From Streptomyces mangrovisoli (lineage in GTDB: Bacteria > Actinomycetota > Actinomycetes > Streptomycetales > Streptomycetaceae): a DNA stretch of 61,590 nucleotides. Under the pieces are notes generated by a model. It made no database searches. It was not told the DNA's origin and saw only the letters and a list, made by a program, of their open reading frames with translations. Position numbers and translations under genes: made by a program. This document shows, in pieces, positions 33,743-42,959 of this stretch. The stretch lies in contig NZ_LAVA02000084.1 in assembly GCF_000974985.2 (NCBI RefSeq), positions 1 through 61,590 on the forward strand, in the 5' to 3' direction. The number at the start of each line of letters is the position of its first letter. Position 1 is the stretch's first letter.

Positions 33743-35221
33743 TCAGCTGTGCGACTCCACGGCCTCCGGAGTCGGCGCGGGCCGCGCCTGGAGGGCCGGG
33801 GCCCGGTCCACGTTCACCACCAGACCGGCGATCAGGGCGGCGAGCAGCAGCGCACCCATCGCCCACCAGGTGGCCACGTTGAAGCCGTGGACCGTGGCCT
33901 CCGCCTGGACCAGGCGCCGCCCGCTCCCGGCGGCGCGGCCCGCGTGGGCCTCGACATAGCGGGTGGTGGCCGACGCCGCGATGGTGTTGAGCAGCGCCGT
34001 ACCGATCGAACCGCCCACCTGCTGGGCGGTGTTGAAGGTCGCCGACGCGGCACCCGAGTCCCGGGGCGCCACGCCGCCGGTCGCCAGCGACACCGAGGTC
34101 ATCATCGCCGTACCCATGCCGAGGCCGAGCATCAGCATCCCGGGCAGGACGTGCGAGGCGTACGCCGGCTCCACGCCGATCTGGGCGATGATCGCGAGCG
34201 CGCCCGCGGCGAGCAGCAGACCGGGCACCAGCAGCAGCCGCGGCGGCACCCGGTTCAGCAGCCGGGCCGCAATCTGCGTGGAGCCGGTCACCATGCCGAC
34301 CGTGACCGGCAGATAGGCGACGCCGGTCTTCACCGGGGAGTACCCGAGCACGCCCTGCATGTAGTAGGTGAGGAAGAGGAAGACGCCGAACATGCCGATG
34401 GTGACCAGCAGCGTGGTCAGGAACGCGCCGATCCGCTGACGGTCCTTCACCACCGACATCGGCAGCAGCGCCACCCGGGCCCGGGTCTGCCAGAAGCCGA
34501 ACCCGGCGAGCAGCACCACCCCGGCCGTGAGCAGCGACAGCACCAGGGCGTCGTGCCAGCCGCGGGACTCGGCCTCGGAGAAGCCGTAGACCAGCGAGAG
34601 CATTCCGGCCGAGCCGAGCAGCGCGCCGGGCACGTCGAGCCGGGCGTCGGGGTGCCGCTCGCCGGGCGCGAGCAGCGTGAGCGCGCCGAGGAACGCGGCC
34701 AGCGCGATGGGCACGTTGACGTACAGGCACCAGCGCCAGTCGAGGTACTGGGTGAGGAAGCCGCCCGCGAGCAGCCCGATCGCGGCGCCCGCGCCGACGA
34801 TGGCACCGAAGATGCCGAACGCCTTGCCACGGTCCCTGGGATCGGTGAACGTCGTCGCGAGCAGCGACAGCGCGGAGGGGGCGAGCAGTGCCGCGAAGAC
34901 GCCCTGGAGCGCCCGCGCGGCGAACAGGGTCCCGGAGTTGACGGCGGCGCCGCCGAGCGCGGACGCCGCGGCGAAGCCGAGCAGTCCGATCATGAAGGTG
35001 TTCCGGCGGCCCGCGAGGTCGGCCACGCGGCCGCCCAGCAGGAGGAGGCCGCCGAAGGCGAGTGTGTAGGCGGTGATGACCCACTGCCGGTTCCCGTCCG
35101 ACATGTGCAGCGCGGACTGGGCGGAGGGCAGGGCGATGTTCACGATGGTCATGTCGAGCACGACCATCAGCTGGGCGAGCGCTATGACGACCAGCGCCCA
35201 CCAACGACGGTTGTCGGCCAT
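33743..35221 (-). CDS. MFS drug exporter, DHA2 (EmrB/QacA) family
   Basis: A 492-residue, probably 14-segment, proton-driven exporter. The first helix contains ALAQLMVVLDMTIVNIALPS (DHA2 motif D1). Then come LLLGGRVADLAGRRNTFMIGL (motif A) and GAIVGAGAAIGLLAGGFLTQYLDWRWCLYVNVPIAL (motif C and following loop), and the later half GVAPRDSGAASATFNTAQQVGGSIGTALL. ATG 35221. No adjacent TetR or MarR regulator, so control is unclear. Probably exports an antibiotic or toxic compound; substrate unknown. Confidence 0.92.
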   Translation of the reverse strand: MADNRRWWALVVIALAQLMVVLDMTIVNIALPSAQSALHMSDGNRQWVITAYTLAFGGLLLLGGRVADLAGRRNTFMIGLLGFAAASALGGAAVNSGTLFAARALQGVFAALLAPSALSLLATTFTDPRDRGKAFGIFGAIVGAGAAIGLLAGGFLTQYLDWRWCLYVNVPIALAAFLGALTLLAPGERHPDARLDVPGALLGSAGMLSLVYGFSEAESRGWHDALVLSLLTAGVVLLAGFGFWQTRARVALLPMSVVKDRQRIGAFLTTLLVTIGMFGVFLFLTYYMQGVLGYSPVKTGVAYLPVTVGMVTGSTQIAARLLNRVPPRLLLVPGLLLAAGALAIIAQIGVEPAYASHVLPGMLMLGLGMGTAMMTSVSLATGGVAPRDSGAASATFNTAQQVGGSIGTALLNTIAASATTRYVEAHAGRAAGSGRRLVQAEATVHGFNVATWWAMGALLLAALIAGLVVNVDRAPALQARPAPTPEAVESHS

Positions 35222-35280
35222 GCCCTCATCGTGCTCCCGCCGTACGGGATTTGGGAACGGTCGCGTCTCTTATCGGGGCG

Positions 35281-35634
35281 TCATTGCGCCGATTTTGCCG
35301 ACGCCGCCGCCTCCCGGCACAGCAGCCGCAGCGAGCCGTGCCCGCCGAAGCAGCGCCGAGCCTCCTCGATGGGGTCCCACAGCCGGCCCTCGGGCGTGCG
35401 GACCCAGTGCTCGGCGCCGGTGGCCCACCACTCGCCGCCGGCCTGACGCACGATCACCTCACCGGCGTAGGCGCCGAAGCCGCGCAGCACGCGCGCCACG
35501 GCCGGGTACGGGGCGCCCTCGCGGCGCAGGTCGTCGATCACCCGGTCGACCCGCCACAGGCTCTGGGCCGAGTGGTCGAGGCGCAGCCGCGCGCCCTCGC
35601 GCATCACGGACACGATGTCCGCGGCCCAGCGCAC
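35281..35634 (-). CDS. Conserved hypothetical protein (DUF6278-like)
   Basis: A 117-residue soluble protein with VRWAADIVSVMREGARLRLDHSAQSLWRVDRVIDDLRREG, GFGAYAGEVIVRQAGGEWWATG and LWDPIEEARRCFGG (given as separate blocks). The pattern of a helical start, then 'GAYAGEVIVR..GGEW', then 'WDP' resembles small Streptomyces DUF6278-type proteins. Function unknown. The frame is open to 35853, but the upstream part is low-complexity (TSVTTVTTALTAS) and unlikely to be coding, so GTG 35634 is preferred. 60 bases upstream of the MFS gene on the same strand. Confidence 0.6.
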   Translation of the reverse strand: MRWAADIVSVMREGARLRLDHSAQSLWRVDRVIDDLRREGAPYPAVARVLRGFGAYAGEVIVRQAGGEWWATGAEHWVRTPEGRLWDPIEEARRCFGGHGSLRLLCREAAASAKSAQ

Positions 35635-35874
35635 CGGTTTCGCCGCGGCGTGCGGCCTTCCGGCCCGGGGCGCGGTCGCGGTGTCCCTACCGGTCGGGGC
35701 GATCGGGACGATCGAGGCGGTCAGGGCGGTCGTCACAGTCGTCACACTGGTCACACCAGAGAAGATCCAGGTCGCGGGCGGTTTCGTCACCCGCCTTCCG
35801 GCCCGGGGCGGCAACCGGCGCAGGACCGCCCCAGCTTCCCGCAGGACCGTCACACGTGAGCCGCGGACGGGTCC

Positions 35875-36441
35875 TCAGCCCTGCGAGCGGGCCCGGCGGG
35901 AGACGACCGCGCGCAGCACCCGGCGGCCCTCCACGGAGATCTCCAGGGCCCGGCGCAGGGCGCCCGCGCCGTGCTCGGCGAGCAGTTCGAGGACGGTGAC
36001 CTGACGGCGCAGCTCCGCGGCGACGAGCGGCGACATGTCCTCGGTACGGCCCTCGCGCCGGGAGTCGACGCATTCGTTCGCGTTCTCGGCGGGGTCGAGC
36101 AGCCGGTGGATCTGGAGCGCGGCGACGGAGCAGGCGTCCGCCCACAGGCGCAGCTGCTCGCCGGCGGGCTCGGCGGGGGCGGTCTCCAGCATCCGGTGGG
36201 CGAGCCGCGCGGCCTCGTCGCCGTCCGCGTCCACGCCCTCGGCCGCGGCGAGCTTCTCCCGCGCCTGCTCCAGCGAGCTGCCCCAGTCGGTGTCGGCCGC
36301 GCCCGGGGAGAGGCTCGCCCACAGCGGACGCAGGATCTCGTCGTCGCCGCCCAGCAGGGGGACGCACCGATCCAAACAAGCCAACCCGCTGGCGGCCAGC
36401 CCTCGCTCGTCGGCCTGAGCGATCAGGTTTACCAGGCTCAT
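35875..36441 (-). CDS. Hypothetical helical protein
   Basis: A 188-residue, mostly alpha-helical soluble protein that I do not recognise. Blocks include SLVNLIAQADERGLAASGLACLDRCVPLLGG, LWADACSVAALQIHRLLDPA and ELRRQVTVLELLAEHGAGALRRALEIS. No metal or catalytic motif is evident. ATG 36441 follows AGGGAG at 6-base spacing; the upstream TTG is unneeded. The two genes downstream on the same strand are the DUF6278-like protein and the MFS exporter, but the 240-base gap argues against an operon. Confidence 0.7.
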   Translation of the reverse strand: MSLVNLIAQADERGLAASGLACLDRCVPLLGGDDEILRPLWASLSPGAADTDWGSSLEQAREKLAAAEGVDADGDEAARLAHRMLETAPAEPAGEQLRLWADACSVAALQIHRLLDPAENANECVDSRREGRTEDMSPLVAAELRRQVTVLELLAEHGAGALRRALEISVEGRRVLRAVVSRRARSQG

Positions 36442-36681
36442 CAACGTCTCCCTTGCCAGGGCGCCCTAACGGAGCCCGCACTTCCCCTTACTGCGTGCGA
36501 CGGCGCCCGAGTGTCACAGGGCACCGCACCAAGGCGCCCGAGCATACGGAAGAAGTGGTTTTCGGCCAACGGGTCGGCAACGCCCGATCCGCGGGAATAA
36601 CGGGCGACCCTCACCGGATCTCCACGCCGGGCGGGGGACGAACGGAACCGGGAGGACGAACGGGACCATCGGGACAGGCCC

Positions 36682-38328
36682 TCAGCCCAGCCGGTCCGCC
36701 AGCTTCTCGAAGGCGCTCCAGGACATCGCCGGCCGCCCCGGGTCCCAGAGCTTCTGGACGGTGGCGCGCAGCGGCATCCGGATGCCCGCGGCGACCTGGT
36801 CCTGGGTCTGCGAGTTCGCCAGGTCGCACCAGACGGCGAAGGTGCCGCCGAGGATCTGGGAGTCGTAGCGCGCGGAGACGGCGGTCGTGCCGCGCAGCAC
36901 CCGCGGGTTCCACTGCTCGTAGATGCGCTCGCCCGTCGGGTAGACGAAGGTCTGCGGCTCGCCGAGGACGTAGTAGAGGTACTCGTCGTTGTAGTTGACG
37001 ACCTTGCGCCCGGCGGCGAGGTACTCCGTGGGCAGCCGGGCGCCGAACTCCTTGCCGGTCCAGTAGGCGACCTGGAGGTCCTTGGCGGGCTGCACGGAAC
37101 TGCTGCGGAAGAAGCCGTCGTTCCAGACCCGCAGGGTGCGGTCGTGGGCGCGGGCGGTCGAGGCGCGGTCGTTGAGCCAGCCCGTGGTCAGGTCGGCGAC
37201 GTTGCCGCCGGAGCCGTAGGCGCTGCGCGCGGCGGCCGCGAGCTGCGGGTAGGACGCCTGCGGGTCGCTGACCGTGAGGGCCTGGTACTCGTCGCCGCCG
37301 AGATGCCACTCGCCGCCCGGGAACAGGCTCGCGTACTCGTCGAGGAGGTCGTCGAGGACGGTGGCGGACTTGGCGTTCGAGATGTCGATCGCGCCGCGCG
37401 TGGGCGTGCCCGAGGCGTTGCGCAGTTGCAGGTCCGGGTGGGCGGCGAGGACGGCGCCGAGGTGGCCGGGCGAGTCGATCTCGGGCACGACGGTGATGTG
37501 CCGGGACGCCGCGAGGGCCACGATCCGCCGCACCTCGGCCTTGGTGAGATGGTCCGCGGAGACGATCTCGGGGTGGGTGTCGGACTCGATGCGGAAGCCC
37601 TGGTCGTCGGAGAAGTGCAGGCCGAGCTCGTTGAACTTGAGGTCGCCCAGCTCGCGCACCCGGTCCTCGATCCAGGACGCGGTGAACGGCTTGCGCGCGA
37701 TGTCCAGCATGAAGCCGCGCACCGGCTTGGCCGGCTGGTCGCGCACCACGCCCTCCGGGGCGGCGGCGGAGCCGTGCACCTCCTGCTTGAGGGTGCGGGT
37801 GCCGTAGAAGACGCCCGTGTCGGTGGGTCCGGTGATGTCGACCCGGCCGCCGCGCACGGTCATGGTGTACGACTCGGCGTTCCCGCCGCCCGCGATCGCG
37901 AGGCGTACGTCGCCGGCGCGGGCGTCCTTCTTCTCGCCGGCGTAGGTGAGGCCCAGCTCCTGGGCGATCAGCCGCCCCTCGTCGGCGAGCCGGGCGTCGG
38001 TCACGACCACCCGCTCGCCGTGCGCGGGCCGCCAGCCGGGGCCGTGCGCCGGGGTGTGGGCGCGCACGGCCGGGATGACCTGCGGGGTGGTGGAGAGCGG
38101 GTAGCTGCGGGTCGGCGACGGGCTCGCGGCGCCGGAGCCGCTCCGCGAGGCCGCGGACCCGGCGCCGGAGGCCCGGGTGGCGCCGTCCGGTGACCCGCCG
38201 TCGCCGCCGCCGGCCGCGAGGGCGATGCCGATCCCGAGGGCGACGGTCGCGGCCAACGCCCCGGCGACGATGGCGTTGCGCTGCTTCACCTTCTTCTTCG
38301 CCGGCCGTCGGCGCCTGTGCTGACTCAC
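36682..38328 (-). CDS. Beta-N-acetylhexosaminidase, GH20, secreted or membrane-anchored
   Basis: 548 residues. An Arg/Lys-rich start and one hydrophobic segment (about 19-40) form a signal or anchor, followed by a Ser/Gly-rich linker. Residues 85-205 look like the GH20b domain, and 205-520 the catalytic barrel: RGFMLDIARKPF, LGLHFSDDQGFRIES, TVVPEIDSPGHLGAVLA, and GGEWHLGGDEYQ with the Asp-Glu catalytic pair near 346-347. It releases terminal GlcNAc or GalNAc from chito-oligomers or wall material outside the cell. GTG 38328. Solitary gene. Confidence 0.93.
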   Translation of the reverse strand: MSQHRRRRPAKKKVKQRNAIVAGALAATVALGIGIALAAGGGDGGSPDGATRASGAGSAASRSGSGAASPSPTRSYPLSTTPQVIPAVRAHTPAHGPGWRPAHGERVVVTDARLADEGRLIAQELGLTYAGEKKDARAGDVRLAIAGGGNAESYTMTVRGGRVDITGPTDTGVFYGTRTLKQEVHGSAAAPEGVVRDQPAKPVRGFMLDIARKPFTASWIEDRVRELGDLKFNELGLHFSDDQGFRIESDTHPEIVSADHLTKAEVRRIVALAASRHITVVPEIDSPGHLGAVLAAHPDLQLRNASGTPTRGAIDISNAKSATVLDDLLDEYASLFPGGEWHLGGDEYQALTVSDPQASYPQLAAAARSAYGSGGNVADLTTGWLNDRASTARAHDRTLRVWNDGFFRSSSVQPAKDLQVAYWTGKEFGARLPTEYLAAGRKVVNYNDEYLYYVLGEPQTFVYPTGERIYEQWNPRVLRGTTAVSARYDSQILGGTFAVWCDLANSQTQDQVAAGIRMPLRATVQKLWDPGRPAMSWSAFEKLADRLG

Positions 38329-38482
38329 CGGACCAACCTAAGCCCGCCCGGCGCACGGCTCGTCCACCTCGTGACGCGAAGTCCTCTCGTCCGGGTGAAA
38401 TTCGGGCATCCGTCGGACAGGTACTGACCGGTGTCGATAGCGTGAGATCACTTTGCACACAGCATCCCCTGCCGGCACTCAC

Positions 38483-39004
38483 GTGACGCTCACCGATCTG
38501 AACTCCGCTCCCGCCGCCGAGGCGCACCGCATGGTGCTGTCCTGCCTGCGCAGCCGCCACTGGGCGCGCCGGATAGTGGCCCACCGCCCCTACCCGGACC
38601 TGGACTCGCTCCTCGCCGCGTCGGACGAGGCGGCGTACGACATGACCGCGGGCGACATCGCGGAGGCGCTCGCCGGCGAGTCCCTGCCGGCGCTGCCCGC
38701 GGGCACCTACTTCGCGGCCCATACGGCGCTGAGCGCGGCGCACGCCGCCTACGAGACCCGATTCGGACACGTGTTCGTTGTGGCGCTCGACGGGGTGGAT
38801 CCCCGCCACGCCCTCGACCATGTGCTCACCGGCATCCGGTCACGATTGGCGAACGATCCCGAGGAGGAGCGCGTGGTGGCGGCGGAGCAGCTGCGCCGCC
38901 TGGCCCGGTCCCGGCTGGCCGGGACGCTGCGGTCCACGGCGTCCGCACCCGCTCCCCGCCTGCCCCGCCCCTCGGACGAACCGGCCACCACGCCGGGGGG
39001 CTGA
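38483..39004 (+). CDS. OHCU-decarboxylase-like protein, catalytic motif not evident
   Basis: 173 residues. The C-terminal half AHAAYETRFGHVFVVALDG and ALDHVLTGIRSRLANDPEEERVVAAEQLRRLARSRL fits the 2-oxo-4-hydroxy-4-carboxy-5-ureidoimidazoline decarboxylase family of urate breakdown. True enzymes carry an HPxxG-type motif with the catalytic histidine; at the matching place (about residues 55-70) this protein reads TAGDIAEALAGESLPAL. No urate or allantoin genes are nearby. It may be a non-enzymatic or repurposed member. GTG 38483 is chosen over TTG 38453; neither has a strong ribosome-binding site. Confidence 0.7.
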   Translation: MTLTDLNSAPAAEAHRMVLSCLRSRHWARRIVAHRPYPDLDSLLAASDEAAYDMTAGDIAEALAGESLPALPAGTYFAAHTALSAAHAAYETRFGHVFVVALDGVDPRHALDHVLTGIRSRLANDPEEERVVAAEQLRRLARSRLAGTLRSTASAPAPRLPRPSDEPATTPGG

Positions 39005-39412
39005 GCAGCCGTGCCGGGCGACCTCGCCGGGCGGCCGAGCGACCCCGCCGGGGCGGCCGTGCGACCGCGCCGGGGTGCTGGACCACCGCGCCGGGGTGCT
39101 GAACCACCGGCCCCAGGCGGCTGAACCACCGCGTCCCTTTCGCCCGCTCGCGCCGATTCCGTCCCCCGCGGGGCCGTCGCCACGCCCGGAGTGCGAACGC
39201 GTCCGCAGGTCGGGCCGCCGGGCCGTTCGGGCGGGTCCGGGCGCCGTACCGCTCACCCGAACGCGTGCCAGTTTGATCACACAGGTAGGCCCCCTGTAAG
39301 CCCAGCGCCAGCGGCTGGCTACGATGCTGGGGGCCGGTGGACCGTACCCGGCCGGGCCCGACCGACAGTGAAGCCGGCGCGGCCCTAGTCCCCGCTCCCG
39401 GAGGGTTCTTCC
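39005..39412. promoter_or_regulatory. Intergenic region with a 21-bp repeat and the sdh promoter
   Basis: At 39066-39107, CGCGCCGGGGTGCTGRACCA is repeated at a 21-bp period. Further right, GTTTGATCACACAGG (39271-39285), ACAGGTAGGCCCCCTGT (39281-39297, an imperfect inverted repeat) and TACGAT (39320-39325, a possible -10) precede sdhC. The sdhC leader has GGAGG eight bases before the GTG. No gene is seen. Confidence 0.5.
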
Positions 39413-39793
39413 GTGCCGGCTGGAACGCTGTACCGCGGACGGGAAGGAATGTGGTCCTGGGTGGCTCACCGAGTCACCGGCGTCCTCATCTTCTTCTTCC
39501 TGTTCGTCCATGTGCTGGACACCGCACTCGTCCGTGTCTCACCCGAGGACTACGACAAGGTCGTAGCCACCTACAAGACGCCGATCGTCGCGTGCCTGGA
39601 GTACGGCCTCGTCGCCGCCATCCTCTTCCACGCGCTCAACGGCCTGCGCGTCATCGCCGTCGACTTCTGGTCGAAGGGCCCGCGCTACCAGAAGCAGATG
39701 CTCTGGTCCGTCGTCGGACTCTGGGTCGTGCTGATGGCCGGCGCGATCTACCCCGTCCTCGGCCACGCCGCTCGTGTCGTCTTCGGGAGCTGA
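39413..39793 (+). CDS. sdhC: Succinate dehydrogenase cytochrome b556 subunit
   Basis: A 126-residue membrane anchor of complex II. TLYRGREGMWSWVAHRVTGVLIFFFLFVHVLDT carries the family SxxxHR-like motif and a candidate haem histidine. ILFHALNGLRVIAVDF is the second helix with another conserved histidine, and a third helix follows. GTG 39413 with GGAGG at 8-base spacing. First gene of sdhCDAB. Confidence 0.93.
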   Translation: MPAGTLYRGREGMWSWVAHRVTGVLIFFFLFVHVLDTALVRVSPEDYDKVVATYKTPIVACLEYGLVAAILFHALNGLRVIAVDFWSKGPRYQKQMLWSVVGLWVVLMAGAIYPVLGHAARVVFGS

Positions 39794-39798
39794 CCGCG

Positions 39799-40281
39799 AT
39801 GTCCACCACTGAAACCACCCCCTCCGGGATCGGACCGGTCGAAGGCGCGCCCTTCTACGGCGTCGACAACCCGGCCCCGCTGATCGAGGCCCCGCGCCGG
39901 CGCACCAAGAAGACCCCGCGGTCCACCCGCGGCAACTTCGAGATGATCGCCTGGCTGTTCATGCGCCTGTCCGGCGTGGTGCTGGTCGTCCTGGTCCTCG
40001 GCCACCTGCTGATCCAGCTGGTGCTGGACGGTGGCGTGTCCAAGGTCGGCTTCGCGTTCGTCGCGGGCCGCTGGGCCTCGCCCTGGTGGCAGGTCTGGGA
40101 CCTCGCCATGCTGTGGCTCGCGATGCTGCACGGCGCCAACGGCCTGCGCACGGTCATCAACGACTACGCGGAGCGGCCCGCCTCGCGCATGTGGCTGAAG
40201 GCCCTGCTGTACACCGCCACGGTGTGGACCATCCTGCTGGGCACGCTGGTGATCTTCACCTTCGACCCGAACATCCGCTAG
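39799..40281 (+). CDS. sdhD: Succinate dehydrogenase hydrophobic membrane anchor subunit
   Basis: 160 residues: a 45-residue cytoplasmic start, then three membrane helices (AWLFMRLSGVVLVVLVLGHLLIQLVL, WQVWDLAMLWLAMLHGANGLRTVIND, LLYTATVWTILLGTLVIF). Histidines in GHLLIQ and MLHGANGLR are candidate haem and quinone ligands. Starts five bases after the sdhC stop. Pairs with SdhC to anchor SdhAB and pass electrons to menaquinone. Confidence 0.92.
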   Translation: MSTTETTPSGIGPVEGAPFYGVDNPAPLIEAPRRRTKKTPRSTRGNFEMIAWLFMRLSGVVLVVLVLGHLLIQLVLDGGVSKVGFAFVAGRWASPWWQVWDLAMLWLAMLHGANGLRTVINDYAERPASRMWLKALLYTATVWTILLGTLVIFTFDPNIR

Positions 40282-40300
40282 GCACGGGGCTGCGAGAATC

Positions 40301-42055
40301 ATGAAGATCCACAAGTACGACACCGTCATCGTCGGCGCCGGTGGCGCCGGTATGCGCGCGGCCATCGAGTCGACGAAGCGCAGCCGCACCGCCGTGCTGA
40401 CCAAGCTCTACCCCACCCGCTCCCACACGGGCGCCGCGCAGGGCGGCATGGCCGCCGCGCTCGCCAACGTGGAGGAGGACAACTGGGAGTGGCACACCTT
40501 CGACACGGTCAAGGGCGGTGACTACCTGGTCGACCAGGACGCCGCCGAGATCCTGGCGAAGGAGGCCATCGACTCCGTCCTCGACCTGGAGAAGATGGGC
40601 CTGCCGTTCAACCGCACGCCGGACGGCACCATCGACCAGCGCCGCTTCGGCGGGCACAGCCGCAACCACGGCGAGGCCCCGGTGCGCCGGTCCTGCTACG
40701 CCGCGGACCGCACCGGCCACATGATCCTCCAGACGCTGTACCAGAACTGCGTCAAGGAGGGCGTGGAGTTCTTCAACGAGTTCTACGTCCTGGACCAGCT
40801 GATCACCGAGGTCGACGGCGTGAAGACGTCGGCCGGCGTGGTCGCCTACGAGCTGGCCACCGGCGAGATCCACATCTTCCAGGCGAAGGCCGTGATCTAC
40901 GCGTCCGGCGGCTGCGGCAAGTTCTTCCGCGTGACGTCCAACGCGCACACCCTGACCGGTGACGGCCAGGCCGCCGTCTACCGGCGCGGGCTGCCGCTGG
41001 AGGACATGGAGTTCTTCCAGTTCCACCCGACCGGCATCTGGCGCATGGGCATCCTGCTGACGGAGGGCGCCCGCGGTGAGGGCGGCATCCTCCGCAACAA
41101 GGACGGCGAGCGCTTCATGGAGAAGTACGCGCCGGTCATGAAGGACCTCGCGTCCCGTGACGTCGTGTCCCGCTCCATCTACACGGAGATCCGTGAGGGC
41201 CGCGGCTGCGGTCCCGAGGGCGACCACGTCTACCTCGACCTCACGCACCTCCCGCCGGAGCAGCTGGACGCCAAGCTCCCGGACATCACGGAGTTCGCGC
41301 GCACCTACCTCGGCATCGAGCCCTACACGGACCCGATCCCGATCCAGCCCACCGCGCACTACGCGATGGGCGGCATCCCGACCAACGTCGAGGGTGAGGT
41401 CCTCTCGGACAACACCACCGTCGTCCCGGGTCTGTACGCGGCCGGCGAGGTCGCCTGCGTGTCCGTGCACGGCGCCAACCGCCTGGGCACCAACAGCCTC
41501 CTCGACATCAACGTCTTCGGCCGCCGGGCCGGCATCGCCGCCGCCGAGTACAGCCAGAAGGCCGAGTACGTCGAGCTGCCGGAGAACCCGGCCTCGCTCG
41601 TGGTCGAGCAGATCGAGAACCTGCGCTCCTCGACCGGCACCGAGCGGGTGGCGACCCTGCGCCGCGAACTCCAGGACACCATGGACGCCAACGTCATGGT
41701 GTTCCGCACCGAGCAGACGATCAAGACGGCGGTCGAGAAGATCGCGGAGCTGCGCGAGCGGTACAAGAACGTCGCGATCCAGGACAAGGGCCGGCGGTTC
41801 AACACCGACCTGCTGGAGGCCGTCGAGCTGGGCAACCTGCTGGACCTGGCCGAGGTCATGGCCGTCTCGGCGCTCGCCCGCAAGGAGTCCCGCGGCGGTC
41901 ACTACCGCGAGGACTACCCGAACCGCGACGACGTCAACTTCATGCGCCACACCATGGCGTACCGCGAGGTCGGCGCCGACGGCACCGATTCCATTCGTCT
42001 CGACTACAAGCCGGTCGTGCAGACCCGCTACCAGCCGATGGAGCGTAAGTACTGA
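40301..42055 (+). CDS. sdhA: Succinate dehydrogenase flavoprotein subunit
   Basis: 584 residues. The FAD motif VIVGAGGAGMRAAIES is at the N-terminus. SHTGAAQGGMAAAL carries the histidine to which FAD is covalently bound. HPTGIWRMGILLTEGARGEGG is the substrate and capping region, and HYAMGGIPTN and GEVACVSVHGANRLGTNSLLD are conserved FAD-domain blocks. Oxidises succinate to fumarate in the cytoplasm. Its stop shares a base with the sdhB start (TGATG). Confidence 0.98.
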   Translation: MKIHKYDTVIVGAGGAGMRAAIESTKRSRTAVLTKLYPTRSHTGAAQGGMAAALANVEEDNWEWHTFDTVKGGDYLVDQDAAEILAKEAIDSVLDLEKMGLPFNRTPDGTIDQRRFGGHSRNHGEAPVRRSCYAADRTGHMILQTLYQNCVKEGVEFFNEFYVLDQLITEVDGVKTSAGVVAYELATGEIHIFQAKAVIYASGGCGKFFRVTSNAHTLTGDGQAAVYRRGLPLEDMEFFQFHPTGIWRMGILLTEGARGEGGILRNKDGERFMEKYAPVMKDLASRDVVSRSIYTEIREGRGCGPEGDHVYLDLTHLPPEQLDAKLPDITEFARTYLGIEPYTDPIPIQPTAHYAMGGIPTNVEGEVLSDNTTVVPGLYAAGEVACVSVHGANRLGTNSLLDINVFGRRAGIAAAEYSQKAEYVELPENPASLVVEQIENLRSSTGTERVATLRRELQDTMDANVMVFRTEQTIKTAVEKIAELRERYKNVAIQDKGRRFNTDLLEAVELGNLLDLAEVMAVSALARKESRGGHYREDYPNRDDVNFMRHTMAYREVGADGTDSIRLDYKPVVQTRYQPMERKY

Positions 42056-42816
42056 TGGCAACCCCCGTTCTGGACAAGGTCGAGGCGGAGTCCGCGGCCT
42101 CCCCGTACATCACGGTCACGTTCCGGGTCCGCCGCTTCAACCCCGAGGTCTCGGCCGAGGCGGTGTGGGAAGACTTCCAGCTGGACATCGACCCGAAGGA
42201 GCGCGTCCTCGACGGCCTCCACAAGATCAAGTGGGAGGTCGACGGCACGCTGACGTTCCGCCGCTCCTGCGCGCACGGCATCTGCGGCTCGGACGCGATG
42301 CGGATCAACGGCAAGAACCGCCTCGCGTGCAAGACGCTGATCAAGGACATCAACCCCGAGAAGCCGATCACGGTCGAGCCCATCAAGGGCCTGACGGTCC
42401 TGAAGGACCTGGTCGTCGACATGGAGCCGTTCTTCCAGGCGTACCGGGACGTGATGCCCTTCCTGATCACGAAGGACACCAACGAGCCGACGCGCGAGCG
42501 CCTGCAGACCGCCGAGGACCGCGAGCGCTTCGACGACACCACCAAGTGCATCCTGTGCGCCGCGTGCACGTCGTCCTGCCCGGTGTTCTGGAACGACGGC
42601 CAGTACTTCGGCCCGGCCGCGATCGTCAACGCGCACCGCTTCATCTTCGACTCGCGTGACGAGGCCGGCGAGCAGCGCCTGGAGATCCTGAACGACCGCG
42701 ACGGCGTGTGGCGCTGCCGCACGACCTTCAACTGCACGGACGCCTGCCCGCGCGGCATCGAGGTCACGAAGGCCATCCAGGAAGTCAAGCGAGCACTGAT
42801 CACGCGCCGCTACTGA
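42055..42816 (+). CDS. sdhB: Succinate dehydrogenase iron-sulfur subunit
   Basis: 253 residues. [2Fe-2S] site: RRSCAHGICGSDAMRINGKNRLAC, with Asp in place of one Cys as in E. coli SdhB. [4Fe-4S] and [3Fe-4S] sites: CILCAACTSSCPVFW and CRTTFNCTDACPRGIEVTKAI. Carries electrons from the flavin to the quinone site in SdhCD. Last gene of the operon, followed by a strong terminator. Confidence 0.97.
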   Translation: MATPVLDKVEAESAASPYITVTFRVRRFNPEVSAEAVWEDFQLDIDPKERVLDGLHKIKWEVDGTLTFRRSCAHGICGSDAMRINGKNRLACKTLIKDINPEKPITVEPIKGLTVLKDLVVDMEPFFQAYRDVMPFLITKDTNEPTRERLQTAEDRERFDDTTKCILCAACTSSCPVFWNDGQYFGPAAIVNAHRFIFDSRDEAGEQRLEILNDRDGVWRCRTTFNCTDACPRGIEVTKAIQEVKRALITRRY

Positions 42817-42834
42817 TCTCCTCGGCTTCGCCTC

Positions 42835-42870
42835 AGGGCCCTGTTTCCGAAACTCCGGAAACAGGGCCCT
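42835..42870 (+). terminator. sdh operon terminator
   Basis: Perfect 15-bp stem (AGGGCCCTGTTTCCG and complement) with loop AAACTC, 19 bases after the sdhB stop. Confidence 0.9.
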
Positions 42871-42959
42871 CTGGCGTTCCCGGCCGAAATTGCCATCTAC
42901 TGAACGGCCCGTTCCGCCTGCCACACTCCGGGCACATTGCCCAATCGGTGGGGCGGGTC

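Noticed and set aside
42244..42360. Apparent loss of an iron-sulfur cysteine in SdhB (GSD instead of GSC)
   Set aside because: Aspartate at this position is known in functional SdhB, for example in E. coli, so it is not a defect.
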